In this document: positions 47,459 through 57,601 of the stretch, in pieces
Position numbering within the stretch: position 1 is the first letter of the stretch
Layout of the letters: every line of letters starts with the position of its first letter
Source of the DNA: Sialis fuliginosa
Lineage: Eukaryota; Arthropoda; Insecta; Megaloptera; Sialidae
DNA length: 64,000 nucleotides
Direction: 5' to 3'
Assembly: GCA_961205875.1 (NCBI GenBank)
Contig: OY540811.1
Span: 16,919,248-16,983,247 of the forward strand
Notes under the pieces: model-generated
Database searches by the model: none
What the model saw: the letters and a program-made list of their open reading frames with translations, nothing else
What the model was told of the DNA's origin: nothing
Translations under genes and position numbers: made by a program

Positions 47459-49369
47459 TCACTGAGAGGGCAGTGTGCACAATTTGACCACGGGCCGTTT
47501 GTATGTGCCGGTCTTTGTGCGTAGAGTTACTACTCTCGAGATTCCATCAGGCCCGGGATGTAGCTCTTCTATTCGGCCTAGCGGCCATTGTAGAGGGGGC
47601 GTGTTGTCCTGTTTGATCAGGACCAGTGTACCCACTACTGGGGGGTTACTGGGCTGGGTCCATTTTTGACGAAGTTGCAGCTGCGTCAAATATTCTAGGT
47701 GCCATCGCTTCCAGAACCCTTGGACAATTTGGTCTAAAAGGCGCTTGCGATCTAGATGGTTTGTGGGAACCTCGTTCACATCCGATGCGGGTAACGAAGT
47801 AAGAGGAGTGACGGTTAAGAAATGAGCCGGGGTCAATGGTTCAGGTTCTGCTGGGTCCGTGCTGAGCCAAGTGAGGGGCCTTGAGTTCAATAATGCTTCC
47901 ACTTGTGCGAGTACTGTACTCAGCTCTTCATACGTGAGAATCTGATCTCCAACGACCTTGACCAAATGTGTCTTAACCGCCTTTATGTTGGATTCCCATA
48001 TCCCCGAGAAGTGAGGACTGGAAGGGGGTTGAAACATCCATTTGATTCTTTGGGCTTGCAATCCATTCTGGAGTTTCTGCTGGTATTCTGTCGACGTTAT
48101 GAGTTGGTACAAGGCATCTAACTTGTTTTTTGCCCCGATAAAGTTTGTGCCACAGTCGGAGTAGACCGTAGCGCAGGCTCCTCTTCGAGACAGGAACCGT
48201 TTAAAGGCTGCCAAAAACATATCCGTGGTTAGATCCGAGACCAATTCGAGATGTAGAGCTTTTGTCACTAGACAAATAAAGAGGCAAAGATATGCCTTGT
48301 GACTTTTTACTCCCCGTTTCCGAATAGGGGTGACATAGAAAGGACCTCCATAATCCACTCCGCAATGAGTGAAGAGTTTCGCTTCTGTTACGCGCACCGC
48401 GGGTAGAGCTGCCATCAATGGGAAGGTGGATTTTGGGTTTGTTTTAAAACAAAAATTACATTTTCCTAATTGAAAACGGACAGCGTTCCGAGCGCCTAAA
48501 ATCCAATATTTCTGGCGTAGGATAGACAGTACTAAATTTGGACCAGTGTGGAGGTTCTTTCTATGACAGTCGTTGATCAATAAGGTGGTAAAATTATCCT
48601 TTTTGGGTAGTAAAAAGGGATGTTGCTGACTAAATCCTATCGGAGCATTGGTCAACCTTCCACCTACGCGTATTATTCCTTCCTGCAAAAAGGGCGATAG
48701 CGTTCGTATGGCTGCAGAAGTGAGCTTTCCCTTTTCTAATAATGCAACTTCCTCTTGAAAATGATGGAGTTGCACCACCTTGACGATTAGGAGCTCTGCC
48801 CTTTCTCGATCCTCAGTTGTCACAACCCCCTGGGACCGGAGAATCCCTGCAAACCGGAGTACATACACCGTCGCATGTATTAATCGACTCAACGATGAGC
48901 AACGAGTGACTAGGCTATATATGGGGTGACCTTCTTTCTTTGTAAGTATTAAGGAAACGATTTTCCTCTCGAGAACCTCTCCACCTTGTACGGATTCAAC
49001 TGATCGGATGGGCCATCGGGATTGGTCCAAATGTGGCCAATCAGGACCGTGACACCATGCTTTGGTATCCAAAAGATGAGCGGGCCTCATTCCTCTGGAC
49101 AACCCATCGCTGATATTGTCAATTCCGTCAATGTGGTACCAATGAGAAGAAGGAAGGATCTCCTGGATTTGAGACACTCGATTGGCGACAAATGTTAGCC
49201 ATCGGTAGGGTGGTGCTGAAATCCAATTAAGTGCCACTGTGGAGTCTGATAACGCGACGATATGTTTTATATGTACACGCTTCTTCAAGTTGTTTTGAAT
49301 TGCCTCCAACAATTTTGCAAGTAGAAGAGCGGCACATAGCTCCAATCGTGGTATAGTAAGGGATTTCAT
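47459..49369 (-). CDS. BEL polyprotein, 3' part: RNase H end and integrase
   Basis: 636 aa after the in-frame TAA at 49379-49381, in the same frame as the upstream Gag-RT frame. The first residues continue RNase H (IPRLELCAALLLAKL and the acidic SDSTVALNW). The integrase zinc-binding pattern is His269/His274/Cys304/Cys307. The catalytic acidic residues are Asp339 (CGVDYGGPF), Asp405 (YSDCGTNF) and Glu459 (GIWES). The C-terminal part matches the region that follows integrase in BEL/Pao elements. Function in the family: insertion of the cDNA into host DNA. The first Met is merely the first after the stop. On its own this frame is not expected to be translated unless the stop is bypassed. Confidence 0.9.
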   Translation of the reverse strand: MKSLTIPRLELCAALLLAKLLEAIQNNLKKRVHIKHIVALSDSTVALNWISAPPYRWLTFVANRVSQIQEILPSSHWYHIDGIDNISDGLSRGMRPAHLLDTKAWCHGPDWPHLDQSRWPIRSVESVQGGEVLERKIVSLILTKKEGHPIYSLVTRCSSLSRLIHATVYVLRFAGILRSQGVVTTEDRERAELLIVKVVQLHHFQEEVALLEKGKLTSAAIRTLSPFLQEGIIRVGGRLTNAPIGFSQQHPFLLPKKDNFTTLLINDCHRKNLHTGPNLVLSILRQKYWILGARNAVRFQLGKCNFCFKTNPKSTFPLMAALPAVRVTEAKLFTHCGVDYGGPFYVTPIRKRGVKSHKAYLCLFICLVTKALHLELVSDLTTDMFLAAFKRFLSRRGACATVYSDCGTNFIGAKNKLDALYQLITSTEYQQKLQNGLQAQRIKWMFQPPSSPHFSGIWESNIKAVKTHLVKVVGDQILTYEELSTVLAQVEALLNSRPLTWLSTDPAEPEPLTPAHFLTVTPLTSLPASDVNEVPTNHLDRKRLLDQIVQGFWKRWHLEYLTQLQLRQKWTQPSNPPVVGTLVLIKQDNTPPLQWPLGRIEELHPGPDGISRVVTLRTKTGTYKRPVVKLCTLPSQ

Positions 49370-49378
49370 TGGGGCGAC

Positions 49379-52300
49379 TTACGTCTTGGCTGCTATCAAC
49401 CGGACATGGGTTTCGTTGTCCGGTGTGATAGCTTTCATATATATCACTGCTCCATAAGCATCCAAGCAAGCATCGCAGAAGCCTACGAGTGTGATTTCGG
49501 CATCGGGAACACTCCCTAGATGACGAGGGATTCTAAATTTCCGCAAGAGAGTTAATTCGTCTTGTAACTGTTTCCAGTGAGCTGAAATTTCGTCTCCGGG
49601 TACCTCGTCCCAATCTAGCTTGAGTGTCCAGAGTTTTTTGACGAGAAGTTTCAAGAGTAGCGTAACTGGAGCCAGGAAACCCAAAGGGTCGAACAACCTC
49701 GCTACCGTAGACAAAACATTTCTTTTTGTACACTCTCGTTTCTCAGCCAAGATACTGAAGGCAAATACGTCGGTTTGTGGATACCATTGGAGACCGAGCA
49801 CCTTTAAACTATCGGAGTCGAAATTTATGACTTTAGGAGACCGTTGATCTAAAGGTATATCTTGAAGCATCTCCTCGGAATTGACGGCCCACTTTGTCAA
49901 TTGGAACTGTCCTGCTTCGAACAATTGGTTCAATTGGACGTAAGCGGTTTTTGCTTCATCAAGACTGGCAACGCTGGTCACAAGATCGTCCATGTAGAAG
50001 TCGTTCTCCACTACATGAGCCGCTTGCGGGTATTTCTTGGCTTCCTCAAAGGCTAATTGCTTCAGTGTTCTTAGGGCTAAAAACGGGGATGATTTTACGC
50101 CAAATGTCACCGTGTTTAATTGATAAACTGAGACGGGTTCGCTCTTTGAGGAACGCCAAAATATCAACTGAAACTTCCTATGAGATGGGTGCATCAGAAT
50201 TCTGAGATACATCTGTCGAATGTCAGCTGTGAAGGCAATCGGGAATAGTCTGAAATTTACAAATATATCAAAGACTTCGGCTTGTAGTTTGGGTCCTGTG
50301 TAGAGCAAGTCATTCAACGAAACTTGGTTGCTGGTTTTCGCGCTGGAGTCAAAAACACATCGGAGTGGGGTAGATAAGCTTCGAGGTTGCGCTACTCCAA
50401 AGTGGGGTGTAAAATAATTCGGGAAACTGAGGGTATTTTCTTGTACGGGCGACATATATCCTTCCTGAAGATAGTCGTGCATTACTGAGCAGTATTGTTG
50501 CTTAAACTGGGGATTTTTACCCAATTTAGTTTCTAAAGAATAAAACCGTTTTAGCGCCATACTTCGGGAATCTCCTAGTTGGGCTGCGTCGGATTTAAAC
50601 GGTAACTTTACCATGAATCGTCCTGACGCTTCTCGTTGAACGGTCGCTTGATAAATTTCCTCGCACTGCGCGTCATCTGGATGCTGGAAAACTTGATGTG
50701 GAAGTTCTTCTTCTTCCCAAAATTTGGATACGAGCTGATCCAATGAGGGTTTAACTTGAGTGTGAAACGTTTGGTAGGATTTTGAGGGAGAAGTGGTGGG
50801 GGCAGAGCCCATCACTACGTACCCAAGGGTCGTCTCGACAGCGATCGGACAATGAAGGGGGCCGGAAACTTTCTTCGTACCGAACAACCGAGGCACCAAC
50901 TGGGCCCCAATTATTCCATCCAGAGGAGCTGGTTGGTCGAAGTTTTCGTCGGCTAGTTGCAGATCTGAGAGGTAATCTAACGATTCGCGCTCCACTGAGT
51001 TTTCCGGCAACTTCTCTGTGATTTTATCTACAATAAGAATGTCTATCGGGTAGTGGATTTGTGGATCGAACCTCGACGATATCACCGTAGTGGATCTTCC
51101 CTTGACATAGCCGTCACCGACACCTATTCCTTTTATGGAGGAGCGAAAAGGTAGCACATTTAAGCGTAAGCGTTTAGCGCATTCCGCGGTGAGAAAATGT
51201 CCTTCACTTCCTGTGTCTAGAAGTAAACGAACTGGGTGTTTCTCCCCGTAACGATCACTAATATTTACTACTGCCGTGGAGAGCAAAACCGTGGAGTTCA
51301 ATCGTTGAGTGGAGCCGACGGTAGAACAAAACGCCGAGGTGCTTGGCTCGCTCGGTTCTGGGTTCGTGCGGGTTTCCACTTGTTTTGCAGGCCGGCTCTC
51401 AGTTGCTCTCTTTGTTCCTTTTTTGGGTAAAGGAGCTTTTTGTGTATTTTTCTGGGGCTGTGGAGAGTCTATAACATGCAAAAGAGTGTGATGCTGGGAT
51501 TTACAGACTCTACACAAAAACTTACTCTCACATGCTGAGATGTTATGTTGTCCTAAACAATTGACACACAGATTGTGTTCACGGATCCTCTTATATCGGT
51601 CGTGAGGTGACAGATTTACAAAGTCTGGACACTTCATGAGAGAATGCATTGTGTCATCACAAATAGGACAATTATGCGTGTTTTGAGCATGAATATTACC
51701 CACGAAGAACGAGTGGGGTTTACTTTTACTCGATGATTGATGGGTGCCAGAGGGAAGTGCGTAAATGTTAGCTTGTTCTTTGATAAAATCTAAAACTTCT
51801 ATGTAAGCGGGGATACTATTACTTCTGCGCGCATTCTCAAATCGCGACTTCGTCTCTGGATCTAATTTTGAAAGTAGGAGGTAAGCGAATGTAAAATCAG
51901 CTAAATTCGGGAGCTGAAGGCCTCGCAGGGCCTTGAAAGCTGAATCAAACCGTTCGATTAGGTTATTGAGAGAGTTTGCAGATGCGCTGGTGGCAGGCTT
52001 GCTCTCCAGTATTTGCTCTAAATAGGAGTGTGCCAAAACTCGGGGATTTTGGTATCGTTCTTTCAGCGTATCCCAAATGATGTCGTAATTTGAGCCTATA
52101 GGGGCCATACCGGTGCAAATGTTTTTTGCTTTTCCAGATAACTGGCCCATCAAATAGTTTATTTTGTCAACATCATTTAAATTAGCGTTGTCATGTATGA
52201 GGCTTTTGAAGCACTCATAAAATGCAGGCCACTCTTTTATATTCCCTGTAAAAGTAGGTAGTTGGATTTTCGGGAGACGTGGAGCTATCGTCTGCTGCTG

Positions 52301-52639
52301 TGGAACTTCTCTGGTAGTGTTTCTATACCTGCCAGGGATGACTTGAAATTCTTCTGCTTTGTACGTGACGTGGCAATAGAGCTCGTCAAAGCTATTGATA
52401 GCTCCGAAGTCAGGTACGTACTCCGGGTCTATTTGAAGTTCCAATTCATTAATGACCTCCACTGTTTTAAGAAATTCAACTCGAGTGTCTTCTAATGACC
52501 TAAATCGTATTGTAAAATTATTCAACGCTACTGGATCTGGCAGTCTTATTGAAAGATCGTATAAGTTTTGAAGGCGAACAAAATGTGATTCCTTTTTCGC
52601 ATGTAAAACCTTAACTCGGATCTGCAGTCGTTCCGTCAT
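49379..52639 (-). CDS. BEL polyprotein, 5' part: Gag, protease, RT
   Basis: 1086 aa. The N-terminal Gag region (about 1-320) carries the family core (PTFTGNIKEWPAF). Three zinc knuckles follow: Cys324-Cys337, Cys358-Cys370 and Cys376-His388. The aspartic protease has Asp-Thr-Gly at 475-477. Reverse transcriptase spans about 720-950 with Asp806 (TADIRQMY) and YMDD at 882-885. RNase H begins around 1045 with Asp1056 (GFCDACLDAYGAV). The frame stops at TAA 49379-49381 inside RNase H; the next in-frame codons continue the domain, so this is a premature stop and not a natural ORF end. All other motifs look intact. ATG at 52639 opens the frame. Confidence 0.93.
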   Translation of the reverse strand: MTERLQIRVKVLHAKKESHFVRLQNLYDLSIRLPDPVALNNFTIRFRSLEDTRVEFLKTVEVINELELQIDPEYVPDFGAINSFDELYCHVTYKAEEFQVIPGRYRNTTREVPQQQTIAPRLPKIQLPTFTGNIKEWPAFYECFKSLIHDNANLNDVDKINYLMGQLSGKAKNICTGMAPIGSNYDIIWDTLKERYQNPRVLAHSYLEQILESKPATSASANSLNNLIERFDSAFKALRGLQLPNLADFTFAYLLLSKLDPETKSRFENARRSNSIPAYIEVLDFIKEQANIYALPSGTHQSSSKSKPHSFFVGNIHAQNTHNCPICDDTMHSLMKCPDFVNLSPHDRYKRIREHNLCVNCLGQHNISACESKFLCRVCKSQHHTLLHVIDSPQPQKNTQKAPLPKKGTKRATESRPAKQVETRTNPEPSEPSTSAFCSTVGSTQRLNSTVLLSTAVVNISDRYGEKHPVRLLLDTGSEGHFLTAECAKRLRLNVLPFRSSIKGIGVGDGYVKGRSTTVISSRFDPQIHYPIDILIVDKITEKLPENSVERESLDYLSDLQLADENFDQPAPLDGIIGAQLVPRLFGTKKVSGPLHCPIAVETTLGYVVMGSAPTTSPSKSYQTFHTQVKPSLDQLVSKFWEEEELPHQVFQHPDDAQCEEIYQATVQREASGRFMVKLPFKSDAAQLGDSRSMALKRFYSLETKLGKNPQFKQQYCSVMHDYLQEGYMSPVQENTLSFPNYFTPHFGVAQPRSLSTPLRCVFDSSAKTSNQVSLNDLLYTGPKLQAEVFDIFVNFRLFPIAFTADIRQMYLRILMHPSHRKFQLIFWRSSKSEPVSVYQLNTVTFGVKSSPFLALRTLKQLAFEEAKKYPQAAHVVENDFYMDDLVTSVASLDEAKTAYVQLNQLFEAGQFQLTKWAVNSEEMLQDIPLDQRSPKVINFDSDSLKVLGLQWYPQTDVFAFSILAEKRECTKRNVLSTVARLFDPLGFLAPVTLLLKLLVKKLWTLKLDWDEVPGDEISAHWKQLQDELTLLRKFRIPRHLGSVPDAEITLVGFCDACLDAYGAVIYMKAITPDNETHVRLIAAKT

Positions 52640-52840
52640 TGTGTAACTGAAAACTCTACAGAATCAAATAGTAAAGAAAATGAGAGAACACTTTCCCGAG
52701 CCAAAATAATAACCACACGCACAAAAGACACACTGCCTGTCTCTGTAATACAATATTCCAAACAGGGGATTGAAAAAACTATATTTATTACCAATACCAC
52801 CTAATCTAAACGAAACAGTTTTAATGAAAAAAGTGTAATA

Positions 52841-53150
52841 ACACAGTAGGCTAATGATGAATAGGGACTTAATAATCAACCTGTATGAGAATTATACACA
52901 CTGTGCTAAAACTAGAAAACATATAAGCAAATGAATCAGTAGAAATGAAAAATAAGTTTAATAAACACAGTAGGTTAATGACTAGGGGACTTAATAATCA
53001 ACCTGTATGAGAGTTATACACACTGTGCTAAAAACTAAAAAACACATCAGCAAATGAATCAGTTGAAAGGAAAAATAAGTTTAATAAACACAGTAGGTTA
53101 ATGACTAGGGACTTAATAATCACCTGTATGAGAGTTATACACACTGCGCT
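52841..53150 (-). repeat. Tandem repeat, about 124-bp period, in BEL leader
   Basis: ACACAGTAGG starts three successive units at 52841, 52965 and 53088 (spacing 124 and 123). Each contains GACTTAATAATCA, CTGTATGAGA and TTATACACACTG. About 2.5 copies are present between the primer site and Gag. Such arrays in leader DNA often vary in number between copies. Confidence 0.85.
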
Positions 53151-53540
53151 AAAAAATACTTTTCTGAGTATAAAAAGTTTGCATTCAAAATATAAATAAA
53201 TGGTAAAATAATTTTGTATATAATAATTGTAAATATTATACGAGTAATTATATATAACAAAACCGTGAGAAGTTAAAACAATAATATTTTTGAGATTCGA
53301 TATCATTGAATTAATTGAAAGGTCACCATTGATCTGATAACTGCACCAGATCGATTTATGCCGGTAAGGTAGAGACAACCATCGAACTGATTTGTACCAT
53401 AGATCAATGTTATGCCGGTAATGTAGGGATTAGAAATGTGACTCGGGTAGATTTTACCGGTTTGCGACCTGGGTAAAAACTTGAGTTGTGTTAAAAAATA
53501 CAAAATACGCTTTTCTCCGGAGTTCCGGATACGGCAAAAG

Positions 53541-53558
53541 ATCCGGCTCGAAGGACCA
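53541..53558 (-). other. Primer-binding site, tRNA-Tyr
   Basis: Minus strand TGGTCCTTCGAGCCGGAT, two bases inside the 5' LTR. It is complementary over 18 nt to the 3' end of animal tRNA-Tyr (acceptor strand ending CGAAGGA plus CCA), judged from memory of that conserved tRNA. It primes minus-strand cDNA synthesis. Confidence 0.85.
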
Positions 53559-53560
53559 TA

Positions 53561-54067
53561 TGTTTGCGCCGCGTTCGCAGACTTGGGCGTGCGCTGGTTC
53601 TTTAAAAAAAGATTTTGGGGCTTCCGCGGACTGTGCGGGTGCGTAGGTGTAACAGACGCGGGAAATTGACAAATTTCCACTAACCTTTGACATCGGCGAC
53701 CTGCTCCCGCTCCCTGGCGATTTCCTAGGTAGGGATAAATCGGGAAAAAGGATATCGCAGAGAGACAATCACCGGCCGTCTTGCTTTCGGCTCGTCGCAA
53801 CTCGTCAATTCCACTTTCACACTTGTGGTTTCACTAACACCGCCACTTTTAGGGTGGCTCTACTACTATTCAAAAAACGTATTTCGTATTTATTAATTAT
53901 TATTTTTGGGCGTGAAAAATGGGAATAAAAACTGTACTTCGGAAAAAGTCAGCACGTGAACCGGGTTCAAATTCAAACTTGTTCCCGTCGCTCTCTTCAC
54001 CCGGGATGTCGGTAAAATAGAGCCCGGGAAACTCGCGAACGTCACATTGGTGCCAGTGGCGCCAACA
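53561..54067 (-). repeat. BEL 5' LTR
   Basis: 507 bp, matching 46620-47126. In sense orientation it is the upstream LTR and should hold the element promoter. CATAA follows at 54068-54072. Confidence 0.95.
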
Positions 54068-54072
54068 CATAA

Positions 54073-55031
54073 TTTAAGTCCAGTAAAATGTATTTTATGA
54101 TGGGCCATAACTGCAAAAAGAAAATTCTAAAAGTGGTGATATTTCATTACAAGATTCAATTTTAAAAACTTTCGCTCAATTTTCCATAAATCATCCCTAT
54201 CATATCCGTCTATACATACATGTCACGTTCACCTCAAAATTATACAAAATAAATCTGCGTCGCAAAATAGAAGATAATTTTACAGTATCGATGACCGTCT
54301 ACCATAATTTCTAATATAATATGTTTATAGAAACATAAATTCCTGGAACAATATTCTTATATAAATGTGTAATCAAGTATATGTATGTATGTACAATCAT
54401 ACGTCACTAATGACTGTATTCTTTGTAACTACCCTACCCTAAGTGGATACTTGTTATATTGGCTCGTTCTGTTTAAGTCCTGTGGAGATAATTAGAACCG
54501 CAAATGAAATATTGTTGGGTAAGTCCTCGATAATAATAATACTATAGAGTTGCTCGTCTAGTGATGCGTAGCTAACATAGAATAAGGTGAATAAACCCAA
54601 TAGTTCTTTAATTGTTTTATTTTCCTTTAGGGAATACATATTACAGAATTAATTTATCCACATACATATATGCATTATATGAGAACAAGGAAAATATTCC
54701 TCATAGTATTTTTTAATATGAAGTTTAAAACAATCTATAATTGGAAAACAGGATACGGTTATAGTTATAGGTCTAATAAACATGTTTATTAACTAAAAAC
54801 CACATTTAAGATATATAATTATATAAACATTATATTATTATTAAAATGTGATTGATATTTCAACAAAGTATTAATGTTAATTTTTTTCAATTCATTTAAA
54901 CACAAAACACATTTTCTTCCATAAACATATTTTTATTATATATACTTGTCACTTATACATATGTAAACTATATAAAAATAACATAAAAAATAAATGTATC
55001 ACTTTTGTACAAAATGTACTTCAAACAAAAT
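54073..55031. other. Intergenic DNA between BEL element and Kazal gene
   Basis: A+T-rich, with no gene recognised. Minus-strand AATAAA sites for the Kazal gene lie just downstream (55032-55037). Confidence 0.5.
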
Positions 55032-55037
55032 TTTATT
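55032..55037 (-). terminator. Poly(A) signal of nine-domain Kazal gene
   Basis: Minus-strand AATAAA 63 nt beyond the stop at 55102-55100. A second candidate lies about 100 nt further on. Confidence 0.5.
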
Positions 55038-55099
55038 ATTTAAGATAATATATGTGATGTATATTTCATATTCGTAAAACGGTCCAATAATATTACCTA

Positions 55100-57601
55100 C
55101 TAACGAATTTTATTTATAAAATTGTTAAAAAACGGTAAACATTGACTTTGCTTTACCTCAAATTCTTCTTTATTTTCACAATATCCTCCATATGCTGGGG
55201 CCAGCTTTGGGTTAGATTTTACAGCACACGCTAATTTACAATAATTCTCGTAACTTATTCCATCGTTTCCACAAATTGGAGATACACTTGAAGGGCAGAA
55301 ACATGCACCACCTGTAGCGTGTTGGGAAGCAACTGTATTCTGATAATAATAAGGTAATCTTTCTGCAGAATCATGCCAAGATTTTATTATTTGATAGTCA
55401 GCATAGCTTGGTTGATTGTAATTTATATAATTCGTCACTCCGCAAGATCCCATATGTACCAAGAATAAGTTTATATGTGTTCTCATTTGACATTGTAGGT
55501 AACAGTAATTTGGATACGTTTTTCCATCAGAACCACAAACTGGATTTAAATCTCGAGGACAGTTGCAAAAATCGACATGTTGTTTTTCATTTGAAGCATA
55601 GGTAAATTTAATTTGGTTTTGTTTCTCGCAGTAATACGATGGCATAGATTTTAGACTTGGGTTATGTCTTAAAGCGCAATTAAACATACAATCATTGTCG
55701 TATATTCTGTTGTCAGAAGCACACAATGGTTGTTTTACTTCCGGACAAGTACATTCTTCCTCTTCATACTTTATCTGCGGAGTTTCGTAAACAAACTGCG
55801 GTACATGAACAGTATATTTAGGAACTTCAATCATTTCTTGTTTTTGATAAGCAGTAGGCTGTGAAATTACTTGAAAAGTATATTTAGGAACTTCGATTAC
55901 TTCTTGTTGTTGGTATGCAGGTGTAGGGTGTGGAATTATGATTGGCGATGTATAACTTTTGCAATCTTTTTCTTCTTTTACTTGCTCAACTATCTGTATG
56001 TTAGGACGGCTGTATTCAATTTTTTGTTTACTTGCTGTTGGCGAATATACAAAATTATTGCAATGTCCTTGATACATTGGTTTAATAGTAGGATTATCTT
56101 TTAGTAAACATCCAAGCATACATTCATTTTCATATGTTTGACCGTTTGAAGCACAAATAGGTCGAGATTCAGACGGACACGTACATGTTGGTTCTTCCTT
56201 CATAATAACTTCAGTTTTTGTTGAAGAAATTTCTCGAATTGGTTCCATAGTCGCTGCGTAAATAAAACTACTTTCTCTTGGGTAATATTGGACTGGTGTA
56301 GATTCATATACATAGTTTGTACAAGGACCCATAAACATTGGATACATATTTGGATTATTTTTTATTGCACATTGGAATAAACAATAATTTTCATATGTAA
56401 TACCATTAGAGGCACAGATAGGTTGAGGTTCATTATATGTGCAAGTACATTCCGATTCTTCTTTTTCATAAATGTATTGATATTGTGGTACATTTATTTG
56501 CGCAATTTGAGTAGGTTTCTCTTCATAGTAGAAGCTTGAAGTTGGAATAGTTACTGAAGCAGCTTGATAATCTATACATTGTCCAGAATATGCAGTAAGT
56601 AGATTCGGGTTCTTCATTTTCGCACAATTAAATAGACAATCATTATTATAAGTTATACCATTGGAAGCACATACTGGTTGGGGTGTATAGGGACAGACGC
56701 ATTCGTTATTGTAATTCTTTAGGTTGTAGTGAAACATAGGTTGCTCTTCAACAAATATTTGAGGTCGTTCTTCTAGGATTATCTGAGGACGTTCTTTAAT
56801 AATCATTTGTGGCTGTTCTTCGATAATAATTTGAGGTCGTTCTTGAACGTATTGATATTGTAATGGTTGATATTGTATTTGCTGGTAAATAGCCTTATCT
56901 TCTTTACATTCTCCTAAATTAGCTATAAATAAATTTGGATTTTCTTTTCTTGCACAATGAAATAAACAATAATTATCGTATGTTTCACCATCGCTACCAC
57001 ATAAGTAGTTCTTACTTTTAACGTAGGAGCATATATCATCCCAAGACTTTTTATTGTTATTTCCATGTATTTGTACTTGCTTTGCTTCCTTTATTTGAAC
57101 GTCTTTAGCACACTTACTATTTTCTGTTTTTGTGATTTCCATATTTTCAAACTGATAATTTCTGTATAGAGATTTTTCATTAATACACAGTCCTTTATGG
57201 TGGAATCGCAGATTTGAATTTACTTTAGCTTCACAGTCAAACACACATTTGTTATAGAATTCTTGCCCATTTGTGGCACACACTGGATCGTATTCTCTTG
57301 TGCAAAAACATTGTTCGTTCTTTTGTGTCAAAATACTCTTAGAGTTAGATTTTTCCAATTTTGTAATCGGTGATAAACAGCCCCCATTATACATGAGACG
57401 TAAATCTGGATTTATTTTTTTAGCACATTCAAGACTACACAGGTTGGTATATGTTTTTCCATCGGTACCACATACTTCGGATGAGTCAGTTGGACAAATA
57501 CAAGTCTGTGGTTTTATATTTTTATACGAAGTTCCAATTTGTATACTGAATCCATTTTTCAGAAAAAATATGAAAACAAAAATGTATGTAGGGCTGTTCA
57601 T
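55100..57601 (-). CDS. Secreted nine-domain Kazal serine-protease inhibitor
   Basis: 833 aa in one coding exon; the ATG follows directly on an acceptor (TTTTTTAG). Residues 1-20 are a signal peptide. Nine Kazal domains lie at about 34-75, 98-139, 191-232, 301-342, 385-427, 473-514, 617-658, 679-720 and 767-808. Eight have the full six-Cys pattern CxC-x7/8-C-x10-C-x3-C-x15-C with the C-[GA]-[ST]-[DN]-G signature or close to it. Domain 3 lacks the usual first Cys. The presumed P1 residues (second after Cys2) are Thr, Arg, Tyr, Tyr, Tyr, Ser, Glu, Arg and Ser, so only domains 2 and 8 look trypsin-directed. Linkers are long, rich in Gln, Pro, Glu and Tyr, and internally repeated (254-288 and 563-600). 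It is likely an extracellular inhibitor or matrix/silk-type protein. Confidence 0.92.
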   Translation of the reverse strand: MNSPTYIFVFIFFLKNGFSIQIGTSYKNIKPQTCICPTDSSEVCGTDGKTYTNLCSLECAKKINPDLRLMYNGGCLSPITKLEKSNSKSILTQKNEQCFCTREYDPVCATNGQEFYNKCVFDCEAKVNSNLRFHHKGLCINEKSLYRNYQFENMEITKTENSKCAKDVQIKEAKQVQIHGNNNKKSWDDICSYVKSKNYLCGSDGETYDNYCLFHCARKENPNLFIANLGECKEDKAIYQQIQYQPLQYQYVQERPQIIIEEQPQMIIKERPQIILEERPQIFVEEQPMFHYNLKNYNNECVCPYTPQPVCASNGITYNNDCLFNCAKMKNPNLLTAYSGQCIDYQAASVTIPTSSFYYEEKPTQIAQINVPQYQYIYEKEESECTCTYNEPQPICASNGITYENYCLFQCAIKNNPNMYPMFMGPCTNYVYESTPVQYYPRESSFIYAATMEPIREISSTKTEVIMKEEPTCTCPSESRPICASNGQTYENECMLGCLLKDNPTIKPMYQGHCNNFVYSPTASKQKIEYSRPNIQIVEQVKEEKDCKSYTSPIIIPHPTPAYQQQEVIEVPKYTFQVISQPTAYQKQEMIEVPKYTVHVPQFVYETPQIKYEEEECTCPEVKQPLCASDNRIYDNDCMFNCALRHNPSLKSMPSYYCEKQNQIKFTYASNEKQHVDFCNCPRDLNPVCGSDGKTYPNYCYLQCQMRTHINLFLVHMGSCGVTNYINYNQPSYADYQIIKSWHDSAERLPYYYQNTVASQHATGGACFCPSSVSPICGNDGISYENYCKLACAVKSNPKLAPAYGGYCENKEEFEVKQSQCLPFFNNFINKIR

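Larger units (their letters stand above)
46620..54067 (-). mobile_element. BEL/Pao LTR retrotransposon, 7448 bp, minus strand
   Basis: A complete element: two 507-bp LTRs (46620-47126 and 53561-54067), a primer-binding site, a long 5' leader with tandem repeats, and a polyprotein frame. The polyprotein carries Gag, aspartic protease, reverse transcriptase, RNase H and integrase, with no envelope gene. The order protease-RT-RNase H-integrase, the multiple Gag zinc knuckles and the integrase C-terminal region mark the BEL/Pao superfamily. The flanking CATAA (46615-46619 and 54068-54072) is a 5-bp target duplication. The two LTRs look identical by eye, so the insertion is recent. Base composition is clearly richer in G+C than the host DNA. 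One in-frame TAA splits the polyprotein. Confidence 0.95.

Noticed and set aside
47475-52495. Several plus-strand frames of 60-103 codons across the BEL element
   Set aside because: They are antisense shadows of the Gag-Pol frame.
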